64,000 bases of DNA from Erpobdella octoculata (Eukaryota > Annelida > Clitellata > Hirudinida > Erpobdellidae): NCBI GenBank assembly GCA_963978895.1, contig OZ022247.1:9146947-9210946 (forward strand), in the 5' to 3' direction. The translations under genes and the position numbers were made by a program. Shown here one piece after another: positions 39,952-60,410 of this stretch (position 1 is the stretch's first letter; every line of letters begins with the position of its first letter). The notes beneath the pieces were generated by a model. It was not told the origin of the DNA and searched no databases. It worked only from the letters and a program-made list of their open reading frames with translations.

Positions 39952-40618
39952 ATTATTGCTTTCACAGGGAATGTGAATAAACATAGAATAAGCATCATTG
40001 ATAATTAATTTTTTTTAATAAATTATTTTTGTAATTTTTATTAAAATTTAAATTATAATAATTTTTTTAATTTTAATAAAAACATTAATTTTAATAAAAT
40101 TTTTAAAACTTTTATTTATAAACAATAAATCGTTTGATATTACTAAAATTGTTTTTTTTAATTGCAATAATTTTAATTTATTTTTGTTTATAAACAAATA
40201 CTGATTAAAGAGAGTATAATAAAATAAACAATACGCCGACTGATGGGTCGCGGATCTACGAAACTTTCAGCTTTCTTCAAACTTCAATGCATAGACTTAT
40301 GATATAATATATTATATAAGTCTATGCTTATAATATAATAATATAAGTCTTTGCTTCAATGTGAACAATACGTACAAGTGAAGATATAACGAATAATATA
40401 GGACCGAGAATATATTTATATTGCGGGTTTAAATTTAAATGTCTACGCCCATGTCTGTACAGCACATCATATGATACAACGATAAAATTTCAACTTTGAT
40501 CTGACTGCTTTTGAAAAAGTGACTGGTTTGTTGTTGTTTGGTGCAATATTACTGAATACACTTTTCTCAGGTAGTGAGCGTGTGAAGGCTTCTTTTTTTT
40601 TAACAAATTAAAGCCAAA

Positions 40619-48531
<7,913 letters not shown>

Positions 48532-51462
48532 TTTTTTTTCGCAATTATTTTCATCGTCAATTAAAATCTTTTTGGTAATTTTGAAGTACTAATTCTAATT
48601 GAATGCTATAATTATAAATAGTTTTGCTTATAGTTTCAACTGACTTGTAATTATGTGTAGATATATTTAAGGTTGGCTCTTAAAAAAATTAATTGCTGCC
48701 ATTGAACTGTTGTGTAATTACATTATACAGTATTTGCATGAGTGAAGAAATGTGCCATTGTTTTTTGTTAATCTTTCAAATTAAAATATCTTAAAAAGTT
48801 CAGAGTATGTGTCTGGAATAACTGTTTTTTGGTGTAACTATTATACTTACTGTGGGTGGTGGGTATTACCTGCATAAAGCATATTATGAAAGAAATTTAA
48901 ACTATTTTAGGGTTGGTGCTGTGTATTACGGCGATTTGGCGTTCAAACTATTGGAAAACATACTCTAGATGTCGTTCTGACATGAAGGGAAGTTTTTAAA
49001 GAACCAAAAAAATACTGATAAGTCAATGCTAGCTAGCTCTATCGACATGAATGTTCCAGCAAAAGTTACACAAACTTCACGTCACCAAAACTGACTATAC
49101 GTGTTTACCTGTCTTCAGACGAGTTACTGGTTCAGGGACGTCATTACAGCAAAACCTTGGGGGGGGGCAACATGTTGAAAGGGCCCACACGTTCAAATTC
49201 TTGCATCATAATGATAAATCGTTCTTGTCAAAAAAAGATAATAACCCGGGGTAATGGGAGGTACTTTTTCCAAAATTTTTCTAAAAACTTCTACACTTTT
49301 CTTATACGAAAGCTGATGACAGGGTGTAGTCGGAGGTGGACCATAACCAGGAGTTTAAAAAAAGGGAGCCGTGGAATTTTTGGGGCACTGAATAAATTTT
49401 CTGTTCACATTAAGTTGCACGTTCCAGCGAATTGACACCCCCAAATGTGATTCATTGCATGTTTTGATTCTTCTAACAAACTTTTGGTTTGGGTTTACTA
49501 CGGCACATCTGCATTGCCAGCGGCGGATTCAGGAAATTCGTAAGGGCGCCAAAAAATTTTTTTTAGTTTTTTTTAAATTTTGATTGTCGTTTTGCAGCCA
49601 GTTGTAAGATATTTTGAATTTTTTATTCAGTAAAACTTTCTTTTTGTCCTCTTTTTCTTTTTTTTTCACTTTCTTTCTGTATGACATTTTAGCTGCAGTA
49701 TTAAATACTAGGATCGTCTCAATCAGACCATTTCATCAACCAGTTAAAAGTACGGTTTAGAAAGACGCAACTACTGATTGTTATCCTTGTAGCCACGTAT
49801 ACAATACCACTGCCCAAAATCACAGAAATAGTAGAATTTGAGTTTGGCTTGACCTGTTCCAGCGCCATGGTTAATACGTGAAAGTGTCTCGTTTAGTCAC
49901 TCTCAAAAGTTTTTATAAAGAGACATAAAAAAGCATTTTCTTGGGAAAAAATAATTTTTTTGCCATCTGGGATAAGTAAAGTAATAATATTTAATACTGC
50001 AGTTGAAAAGTCATTTTCAACTTTGAAGTGTTTTATGACCTAACTTCGCAGCAGGATGAAAAAGAGATGGCTTGTGTTGAAACTGCTACATAAAATAAAA
50101 GAAAAAAATACATAGAGAAAGTGACAGAAAAAAAGAGAGAGAAAACGAAAACGTTAGTAAGAACCCAGATAGCACAAACCGTCCGGACCGGCAAAACAGA
50201 CGGGCCGGAGCTAGCATCCGTGCCGCAATGGTAAACGGTAGTGAAAATACGGCCGCCTCTATGCCGGCTGAGCTGGTCCGGAGTTGGTGTTGTGTGAGTT
50301 TTAATCCCAGAACCTCTCCCCGCCTCTTTCTTGTGTGCGCCTTTGGTCAGGTATACACTTAAGCATGCCCAACTATTACGTTTTCATGCATACAAAATCC
50401 AGAAATTATTTCGGGGGGGGGGTGTTCAAGCGCAGAAACCCTCCCCCGTGGGTGCGCCACTGATTTCTAAGTGTTTTGGTTGTAACAGATCGTTGAAAAC
50501 TTTTAATTTGTTTCATTTTTGCTGAAAAATCTTTCTGCTTCCGTAGCAGTCACAGCGGTATCAGAACAGAAAATCTTGATGGTACCTAACCAAGATAATT
50601 GAAAATAAAATAAAACTGCAGTTGATAAAGTTTATTGGGATGAGCAGACTCACTTTGTATGAATCTGAAATTCAGCTTCTATTCAGATTTTAAATAAACA
50701 GAATATTAACCATTTATTTTCTTCAGCTAAATTGGCTTCACATCACTAAAAAAAGTTTAATAATTTTATAAACTAATAACTATGACCGACAAAAATAACG
50801 CAAGTTCTTTTTTTTCTGTGTGCATGAGGGCAGCTTCTTCTACAAACCTCCAAACTTCTTCAACAAATATCTTTCTCTATCATTCGCTTCAACAATCAGT
50901 GCAATCTCATTCTCTCAACTATATCTATCAAGCGTCACAACCCCCTCCCTGCGTTTTTATGCTATGCGTGCAGTACTATTTTGTATATTTGTCCAGTGCC
51001 CGGATAAGCCCTCAAAAACTTCCTGTTTTCTTAGAATTCCCCTATCGGCAGGTCTGATCGTCATATTTATCATTATTTTGCTGAGTTAGATTAATAAACA
51101 AGTAAAAGCCAGATTTTTTTTTACAAATCCCTTATATTTCAGGATTTTCCTGTTTTGTTGTTGTTGCAAAAATGTTCCTTTAAAACTGATTTTTGGCATT
51201 TTTATATGTAAACATCTATATAAATGTATTTCATTTGTTTTTGTTTTAAAACAAAAATAATTATTTTTTTAATTAAAAAATTTGTTTTTCAAAAAATCAT
51301 CAAACTGTAATAAAATGGATTGACATGAGGAGTGAGTCTATATTTAAAATGTCAGCCCAATTGGATGACGAGCAGTTATTTAATTTTCACTTTCAAGGTT
51401 TGCAAACATTCAAGCAATCAAGCAAGCAAGACCGGCGGTGAAGTTAATATAAGAGACTTAAC
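48532..51462. other. DEF8 3' flank and intergenic, no gene seen
   Basis: An ATTAAA at 48780-48785 may end DEF8. Beyond it are repeat-like pieces: a G-run with flanking ACCTTGG at ~49155, a MITE-end-like CAGCGGCGGATTCAGG at ~49519, a GC-rich island ~50165-50320 that begins ACCCAGATAGCACAAACCG (a form typical of dispersed repeats) and GTGGGTGCGCCACTG at ~50449. No element could be closed and no coding frame is convincing. Confidence 0.4.
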
Positions 51463-51814
51463 CAGAGGAGTAGCTAGGGTCTTCATCTGCGCCCGGGGAC
51501 AAAACACAAAATCTTTGCCCCGCATAACCTTTTTTAGTTCTTGCTCCCAAAAAAACCTGATGACCGGGGGTGGGTCACATACCATAGCATCTGAGTGAGC
51601 ATAAGAGCATTTCCAGCTGTCTGCTGTGACTCTATGAACAAGGATACTGCTATCAAAATCTCCTGTAAACGGTAATTAAAATTGATGAAGGAAGGAAGCT
51701 ATATTCTTTCCTTTCTGAAAAAGTTAGTCCGATACGAATACACTGAATCCTCTTTCTGTCACTCCCATGACATGACGGCGCCCGGTGCAGCTTGCTCCCC
51801 TAGCTACGCCTCTG
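51463..51814. mobile_element. 352-bp hAT-type MITE
   Basis: Ends CAGAGGAGTAGCTAGGG (51463-51479) and, complemented, CAGAGGCGTAGCTAGGG (51798-51814) are inverted with one mismatch. They are flanked by an 8-bp duplication GACTTAAC / GATTTAAC (51455-51462, 51815-51822, one mismatch). CAGRG ends with 8-bp targets are hAT features. Non-coding. Confidence 0.85.
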
Positions 51815-51822
51815 GATTTAAC

Positions 51823-54800
51823 AAATACATTTTCATGTCTCTAAAATAAATATGAAAATTCATATCTCCATACAAAACCATCAACATTTAGATTTCGGAA
51901 AAATTTCATTTGGCAAAATTTGCTATAAATTGTTAATTGGTATGCAATAAACAGAAAAAAAGTAACGATGTTGCTGAAGAACAAGTAAGAAAAATTTGAA
52001 GTAAGAAGATGTAAACGAAGATGGAAATTAATGGCTTATAAAATGGAAGAATATCTGGTTTCTTTCAAAGGTCGAATCGATTTATAGATCGTGAAGATAA
52101 TGAGAAAATTTACAGTTGGATGAATTTCATGTTAGTATGAAAATTAAATAGTATCGGTTAGAGTTCTGTTTTCAAGCACTGTCAAGGGAAGGAAATACAG
52201 TTGACGAATAGCAGTTGGTTAAAGAGATGAAATTTGACAAATCGCTTTGTAGGTACTAACTCCTTTATAAAATTAAGAGAAAGCACTATATCGGGGTGCT
52301 TTACAAACAGAGGCAAGGGGGCGAAGCACCCCAGTCCTATGAGAAATCCGCCACTGAACCTTGCTAAAACACGTTCACTTTCACTCTTTCATTAAATTCG
52401 TGAACCCTCTCATTAACTGTTTGTACCCTCAAGCGTAAAGTCCAAGTTTCATGGTTCGTAAAGCAGGTCGAGCCAGCTAAACATTGAACTGTCGTGTACA
52501 ATAATAATTCACTAATTACATTTTAGGTGTGAATAAATTTTGTTTTCATCGAGTAACTCCTGCGAAACTATTATTTTAGACTGAAATTATAAAGAACATA
52601 TATTTCCTAACGACACACTCGAACTTTGAGAACATCGCCGACGGAATAATCTGAGAACATCAAAGATATTTTAAACATGTTATTATATAAAACAAAAAAG
52701 AAATTAGAAAATGCTTATTGAAAAGATGAACAGACCGCAAAACAAATTTGTTCAGTAATGAGTTTATACTTGAAATGAAATTAACATGGACGGAAGACAA
52801 ATTCTCATTAAGTCTCATCCACTTTATTATCAGAAAGGAAACTAATTATCATTATGATTTCGTATAATTTTTTTTCGTGAAATGCCAAAAGCTTCATTAT
52901 AGAGAATTAGACAAGATAAATTGAGACCTGCAGATAATAAATGAGAATTACGAGATAGAATGGTCTCCTGAGTATGCTTTAGAAAAAGACTAATGATCGG
53001 AAAATGAGAAAATATTGTGTTTTCTAAATGCTTGTGTCATTTCGTCTTCGGAGACCATTAATCGCACGAAGGTTCAGAGAATAACAACATCTGTATTGAC
53101 GTATTTAAAATAGATTTGAGTGAAGTCTCCAAATTACCACCGCCCGCTCGTTCGCCCGATCGTAGCATGCACGCAACAAAACCAACTATACAATAAGCTT
53201 GGCAGGAAAATTTAAACTGAGAACTTTCAATTAGAAAAGAACAGAGTTCTCGCGGCGTGTATTTCGTTTGTATGTACACGTGTTTCGCAGGTGGTAAATA
53301 AATAAAATAATAAATAATAACTTTCATAATCACGTCATATAAACTTTAAACGGTAAGTGAAAATCGTTCCAGGACTGTCGTCAAAAGAGGCAAGCAGGCA
53401 TACCCCAGGCAGCATTCGCGATTCTCCAAGTATAAAGGCCTTCATCGCACATGCTGCACGAAATTGACAATTTAATGACAAGAGGAGCGCATTGGTGAGA
53501 AGTTTATGCGTAGAATTTCCATCGCTCGTAATTATCTGGACGTATGGAGAAGTGATTGAATGCTGATATAACAATGGTGAGCAAGTTGTTTTCTTGTTTG
53601 TTTGTTTGTTTTTTGTTTAAATAATCTTCGACTTTTGAAGAATCAGATTTCCTCCAGTGGTCGTTTGCATGCCGTTATAAAAAGGCGTGTTTTTTGGCGT
53701 TGCGATCGTGCGCGAGTGGTTTTTAATTTGGTGTTTTAAAAATATTTCCGTTGTTTAATAAGGAGCAGATTTCAAATGTCTTCATTTCTATTTTTTAAAC
53801 ATTTAAATTCTTGATTTTTTTAGTTCAAATTATGAATAGGTACTGTAGAAATTTAGAACTTTCAGTAAAGTTATGATTATGATAGTTAACTGTATATATC
53901 GGTATATATTTATATCTTACTCAACCTAACCAGGCCAGTCCTAATCTTGTCAGAATCAGCAAGAAGTTCCTCACAGGAACTGACGGAAAGTAAAAGAAAG
54001 TTGTAGAAAGAAAAGTAGTGTTGCATTATTGAATGTAATGAAGACTAATGATAAGCTGGTCTGGAATAACAAAGCAACCATCATTATAACATTAAAATGT
54101 ACAGATAAGGAGATCAGTTGAATAACAATGACAGCAATAAAACTACTGTAATGACTATGATTTGCATTTAGATAGAGCTATATAGTAATCTAGACTCATA
54201 AACCATTAAATTGACCGCTCCAACCGTCAATGTTGTTTCAAATTGCACGAGGCTTTTTAAATTGCATTATTTCTCATTGGAACCGTAAAAAATTTAATTA
54301 AAAAGTTGTGTGAGACGCTGTTTTTAATTAATCAATTTAATCACCTCTTTCGGTAGGCAGGTAACAATCACTAATTGAAATGTTCATCTCCATGTTTACA
54401 ACCATAATTTAACATTATAATTATTTAGATTGCTAATTTTTAGGTATGCATGACTGCTGCGTGTATGAGAACTTATACTCAGTTACTCACAGATGCACAT
54501 AAACATATATACGTACACGCACATAGGCACATATACGCGCTTATACGCATACGTATACTGCACATTCACACATAAGCACATATATACACGCATACACATA
54601 AGTATACGAACGTATTTACACACAAAGAGCAAAGCGTAAGTGTGTATGTGTCTTTATTTGCGTATATCCTTCGCATATATGCTTGTGAATTAGCGCGCAC
54701 ATACATACATATACATTATTATGTGTTATATACTGCCTGACATATTTGTGCACATGTTTGTTGTGATTGCAAATGGATTTGAGAGAAAATATGTGAGCAG

Positions 54801-57569
54801 GTGGCAGGACAAATAATTAATCATTTATCAACATCACTTATGGTAAAGACTATTTCTATCTAGGCCGTGTTTCAAGCTTTTGTTTGATTCCATTTTTATT
54901 TAAAGTCTGATTATCTATTTTATTTTATTTTTTATTGCCTATATAGCGATTTCTTTTTCTGTGATTATATCAGGAGCGTGTCTTATTTGATTGTGCAAGT
55001 GAATGGTTTTTAAAAATGTGGAATGTTTTTGAACGCGTCATGTTAGCTGGGCGACTGTGGTCATGCGCTTTTGCGACTTTTATTTTGTAAAAAAGCGCTA
55101 TATAAAAAACCTGTATAATAATAATAATAATATCCTTTATTTTCTCGATTTCACATCAACCTGGAATTAAAATTATTTTAAAGTTATTTATAATATAACT
55201 TTACAGTAGAAATATTCATGAAATTCTCTCTTGTTTTATTTATGAACAAAATTACTACCCGGGAGTTTTAAATAATATAATAAATATTCATTTGATGATT
55301 TATGGCATGCGATGTTTTAAATGGACGATTCATTAGCTTGCATTCTAGTTTTGTTGGTTGGATTTCATTAGTTTAATTGCTTTATTGATTTGCTACCGAG
55401 TCAGTTCGGTCTGTTTATGTGGAAATGTTTGTGGCAGGATGAAAATTATTTTTGCGTCTAATCGAAGCTTTCAACTTGTTTTTGCAGTCTTTTGTTTCAA
55501 AACACAATCCTGCAAATTATGTGAAACAATTGCCTTCATATTTCATCACTCATTCTTATTGACACAAGCAACAAATCAAACTAGATTAATATTCTGCACA
55601 GTTCTGACATTTTTGTTTTTCATTCCCGAATTTTTTCCGAAAAAATAAAACAATTTCATTCTTTGTTTCTGTTACAATTTCGGGTTTTTAAGACCTCATT
55701 TCTGTTCGTCGAAATAACCGTTGAAATGTAATGATTAATCTGCTGTCAGCCAGGTACAATGGACTTCCATGTGAATTTTATTCAAAAACCTTCAAGGATC
55801 TATTCAATAAAAATATTTTATCGTCGTGCAACTTTTCAGAGATTTACATCCAAACCTTCTTCATTGGTACACACGTCAGATTTGACAGGCTGAACAATGT
55901 TTGGCCAGCTTCGTTCGGTTCGCACCGATTTCTCAACAACTTAATAAGTATTCATTTGTTTGTGTTTTTATTTTGCTGCATGTTCTGTCACTTTCTTGAT
56001 GGTTTATTAACTTCGCATTTGGCAGTACTTCTGATGTCTTTATCAACTTTCGTTCATTCGAAGTTGCAGCTGTTCTCATTGCGTTGAACTTTTTTTTAAA
56101 TAAAATACACTTGGATTGTTTCGTTAACCTCTTTGTGAAGTCGTTCGTAACAAGTCAATGTCAGTCTAAAAAAAAAGAATTTGAATGTCAGGTAGAACGG
56201 GGCTGAATAAATGCATTTTTAGTTTCTGATTCGACAAATATTCCAACTCAGGATCATTAAGGACACTTTTCATCCATTTTTTGGGGGTTCCATTGGTTGG
56301 ACTCTACTAACCCTCTGAAGTAGTTTTGTATAAATATAATTTTTTTCACTCATTTGAAGTTCGTGCAAAAATTCACAGACTCAATAATGGTTGCTGGACA
56401 AACAGAGATCAAAAATAAACTTGTAATCTTCGACAACTTGACCCTGTTCTTGAGCTCTTTGATTCTTTACACATTTGTATCAATTAGAGGCACAAGTGTT
56501 GAACAAATTTAGCTTAATTGAAGTTGTTATTTCAGACGCACGCAGAGTTACGTCAGAAATATTTTTATTTCTTTCAAAGTGCAGGCAGTTCATTAATTAT
56601 TCTATTAATCTACAGCTAGTTTGTTGACGTTGACACACTTTCAAATGAAACAATTCCGCAATACTTTATTTTTGTTTTCTTAATTTTTTACATTTTTTTT
56701 GCGTTGTAAAGAAAAGTTTTAAAAAAAATCAAAGAATAAATTATCTGTTATTCTGCACTGTGATATTTTTCTTGATGCTTGATGTACGATAGGAAAACTC
56801 CAGAGTCCCTGCTCTGAGCTGTTCAAGATAAAAACAATAATAAGAACGGCTTAAATCATTTTACTCCTTCCAATGAATAAATTATTGCTTGTTATATATT
56901 TATCTATGGCACACGTTTAAGTAATTTTTTATATTCTCATTCACCAACACAAACAAGTGGGAGAGGATGTGGTTGGGTAATCGCCATATAGGTAAGATAT
57001 TCCACACTTACTTGCTAAATCCGACTGTTGAATTATTGGTTTAATTCAACAAATAATATAATTCCAAACAAAAAAATTTTAATTATTTGTTTTACAATTA
57101 AGTACCACCTACCTGTAAGTCGTCGTGTCCAAGTTCACACATAGGATGGCCCTAATGAGCTGCAAGAGCAGTGGAATGGTTGGCAGATTGTCTATTCAAA
57201 AGTTGGCTCGGGACAAAATTTGTATCAGCGAAATGGGTGTCAGAATTATGGTTGAGGAGGTGGACCTACATTGAGATGTCAAACTCTACTAGGTGTAGTT
57301 AGGTAGGTATCATGTAAAAACGACGCACATTCTAGCACCTCTAAGATGTTGTGCTGGCTAGTGGCTAGTGACGCTCTCTAATAGCATAAATATTAGTTGT
57401 ATGTAATTAGCTCTGTAATTGTCAGATCTTAAATTTAGAAACAAAAAAATTACATTTACACTTATTTAAAACCGTTACTATGCAGTGATTGAATGAAACG
57501 TTTTAGTGTCGTTGCTAACGATCAGAAAAACAGATTTCTCGAAAATAAAAATTTCCAGGAAAGTACTCG
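51823..57569. other. long intergenic stretch, no gene recognised
   Basis: 5.7 kb with no convincing exon chain on either strand; frames of 60-120 codons (for example 55358-55648, 55731-56087) show no domain, no splice logic and AT-driven composition. Repeat-like pieces: GAAATCCGCCACTG at ~52350 (MITE-end-like), a TATACGCATACG-type degenerate tract at ~54490-54710, and a LINE/SINE tail at ~55030-55135. Confidence 0.4.
55030..55135 (+). repeat. retroposon 3' tail fragment
   Basis: CGACTGTGGTCATGCGCTTTTGCG leads to AAAAAAGCGCTATATAAAA and a short (AAT)n run, resembling the tails at ~8965 and ~23780. Probably a 5'-truncated LINE or SINE copy. Confidence 0.55.
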
Positions 57570-57727
57570 TCACAATGAGGTCGTCATCATATTTTAACTT
57601 TAGAAAGCATGATCTATCTACCACAAATGAGGTCGTGATTTTTTAACTTTAGAAAGCATGATCTATCTACCACAAATGAGGTCGTGATTTTTTAACTTTA
57701 GAAAGCATGATCTATCTACCACAAATA
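57570..57727. repeat. ~50-bp tandem repeat, three copies
   Basis: Three copies of a unit containing AACTTTAGAAAGCATGATCT and ATCTACCACAAATGAGGTCG; the second and third are virtually identical. Confidence 0.95.
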
Positions 57728-58777
57728 GACACACTTTTTGTGCTCACGCAACGTTGTAGCACGTTTACTGTTTCACTTTTTGAGAACTAAACGATAGTTT
57801 TATCAACAAGACAGGTCTCCCCTCGAAAGTTGGCCCACCTTATTTGTTTGAATCAATATGATTTGCAATTAAATTTGTTCATATAAATAGAATAAAATAC
57901 TTCGGACAGATAAAATTCTTCGTCGTTTAATTGAATTTTTACATGCCGGTACATCTCCTTTCAGATAGATTGCACAAGTATTTATGCTCATTTCTTCAGG
58001 TGTTTGTCTCTATCCGTCTATCTGTCTGTCTCTGTCTCTCTATCTCTTTGTTTGTGTTCGACAGTATGTCTACGTTCTTGTACTTTATGTTAGAAATATT
58101 TTTTAATTTCCTAGTTATAACGAGCGTCCATCTTTTTTATTGAATGTTCAACTTCATTCGCATTTTGTTCTCCTCCAAATGCAATTACATGTGAAGGCCA
58201 TTAAAAAGTTTTATTACCACTCAGCACCGGTTTGATTGGCAAACATTTTATCCAAAGAAACTTAATGGTTTCTTATATTCTTTGGTTTGGTTTTCAATTC
58301 TGTTCTTGTCGTTTCATTGATATTTTATTTAGTTTATATCCTTTCCCAAATGTTCAATGAAAGTCTTTTTTATATTCACTATTTTAAGAGAAATAAAATC
58401 GTTCCCAGGTTTTCAATCGAGAATAGTTTTTTTCTCTCTTTCTTAAACAAAATTCAATCTCAACAAGTTTTGATTTCAATTCACTTAAAAAAATAGTTTT
58501 TGATGCACAGAGAATTAGCGAATTTCACTCCTTATAATTATCGTTTGTGCACAAAATGTTCGCGTCGGTTTGAACAGATTAAATATCGAGTGGATGCATT
58601 ATACATATTTTTTTATGATTTGACAAATGGATATTGGCACCCATATAAGTTTTCCATCAGCCTAATGCTAAAGTGGTCTCATCTTTCATTTTCAAGGTGG
58701 AATATTTTCATGTTATATTTTCGCATTATTTTTATTATTATGCATGCCTGAATAAGGTTCAAACAAATACCGATGTC
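57728..58777. other. intergenic, no gene seen
   Basis: AT-rich; a short CTGTCTCTGTCTC run near 58025. No recognised feature. Confidence 0.4.
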
Positions 58778-58920
58778 GTTTAATAAATATATTTGTTAAT
58801 AAAGGCGATATCAATTACGTTAAAAGTGAAGTGAAGTTTTAAATAAATGTATTTGTTCATACAGGAGATATCAATTCTATTAAAAGTAAAGTGAAGTTTT
58901 AAATAAATATATTTTTATTA
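58778..58920. repeat. ~62-bp tandem repeat, about 2.3 copies
   Basis: Units share TTTAATAAATATATTTGTT, GGNGATATCAATT and TTAAAAGTNAAGTGAAG with a few substitutions. Confidence 0.85.
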
Positions 58921-59127
58921 CGAATTTATTAACTTTTAAACTGAAAACATTTGAAAAATCCGTCCCTGCGAGCCGCTAAGAGCATAAAAATGCAGGCATT
59001 GTTCGCCGGTGTTGTTTAGAGAGAAACATTGATTTTCTTGCTCTATTTTTTGCCTTTGTGTTAGAGATTGGTGAAAAACGAAATTCCACTTTTCTAAACA
59101 GACGTGCTTATCTTTAACTCTTTACTG

Positions 59128-59202
59128 AATAATAATAATGATAATAATAATAATAATATTAATAATAATAATAATAATATTAATAATAATAATAATAATA
59201 AT

Positions 59203-59279
<77 letters not shown>

Positions 59280-59283
59280 TAAT
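59128..59283. repeat. (AAT)n microsatellite
   Basis: About 155 bp of AAT with occasional interruptions (ATT, GAT). Poly-Asn and poly-Leu frames in it are artefacts. Confidence 0.98.
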
Positions 59284-59533
59284 TTTTATTATTTGCAATT
59301 GCCATCACTAGTCAATTAAAAGTGTTTTTGTTTCGTACGATCTTAAATATTTTATGAACGAGCGCTGTTTTTACGAGATAATTCTTTACGGCTCTCTTTT
59401 TGCATTGCTGAGGAGCTACGTTTCTCTCTTTATTAATGTAAATTTCTGAGCAATTACTAATGAGAAGAGAGAAATGTATTTAGATTTACGACTGTTTCTT
59501 TAATGGCGTTTCTCTTTATTTATGTCAGGACCG

Positions 59534-59690
<157 letters not shown>

Positions 59691-59884
59691 TTATATATGT
59701 ACATATATCTTTGTTTAAGACCATTTCTAAACAATGTTGTAACAAAACTATGAAGCTATAAAAATTTATGGGATGTCAATGATGAGATGGAGCTTCATGA
59801 TGATGAATATTATGGCAATCATTATCAGCACCAAGATTGTGTTGTCGTCATCATCATCAGCATAATCGTCTTCGTCGTCATCGC

Positions 59885-59885
<1 letters not shown>

Positions 59886-59945
<60 letters not shown>
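59886..59945. repeat. (TA)n microsatellite
   Basis: About 60 bp of uninterrupted TA, preceded by a CATCATCATC/CGTCGTCATCG stretch (59848-59882). Confidence 0.98.
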
Positions 59946-59946
<1 letters not shown>

Positions 59947-60410
59947 CCATAAATATATCCTTTTAATCATCCTTTTTTGGATTTCCTGACATTTTCAGCT
60001 TCTTGTTGTTGCGAGCTGATTCCATGAAATGAGAATATTGGTTTTTTTGAGCTTTCAATTGAATCACGCAACAACCAAAAATGTTATTTCGAACCTCCTG
60101 TAAATGCTCAAAATGTTATACAAAAATATTTCTCGTTCGTTTTTGTTAATCTGACATCTTCAACTTTGATAGCTTCAATTCGCTGTCACCATTCCAGTTG
60201 ACGTTTCCTTGAAGATGCTAACACAATAACAACAACAATGATATTAACGACGAGGTTGCCGTTGTAAAAAGGGAGAGAATTACATGAGAATTTAATAATG
60301 AAACGTTTAGTTGGAACCTTTTAGTCCTTACAACTGTTTATCATGTCAGGGTTATCTCCCAGGCGCCATTAATTTCTCACCAAACAATTTTCTTCTTTAA
60401 TCCTTTTATT
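59946..60410. other. unique spacer between repeats, no gene seen
   Basis: About 460 bp of non-repetitive AT-rich DNA without a recognised feature. Confidence 0.4.

Noticed and set aside
55358..56087. Two open frames of 96 and 118 codons in the gene desert
   Set aside because: AT-driven Phe/Leu-rich composition, no domain and no splice sites in a compatible chain.
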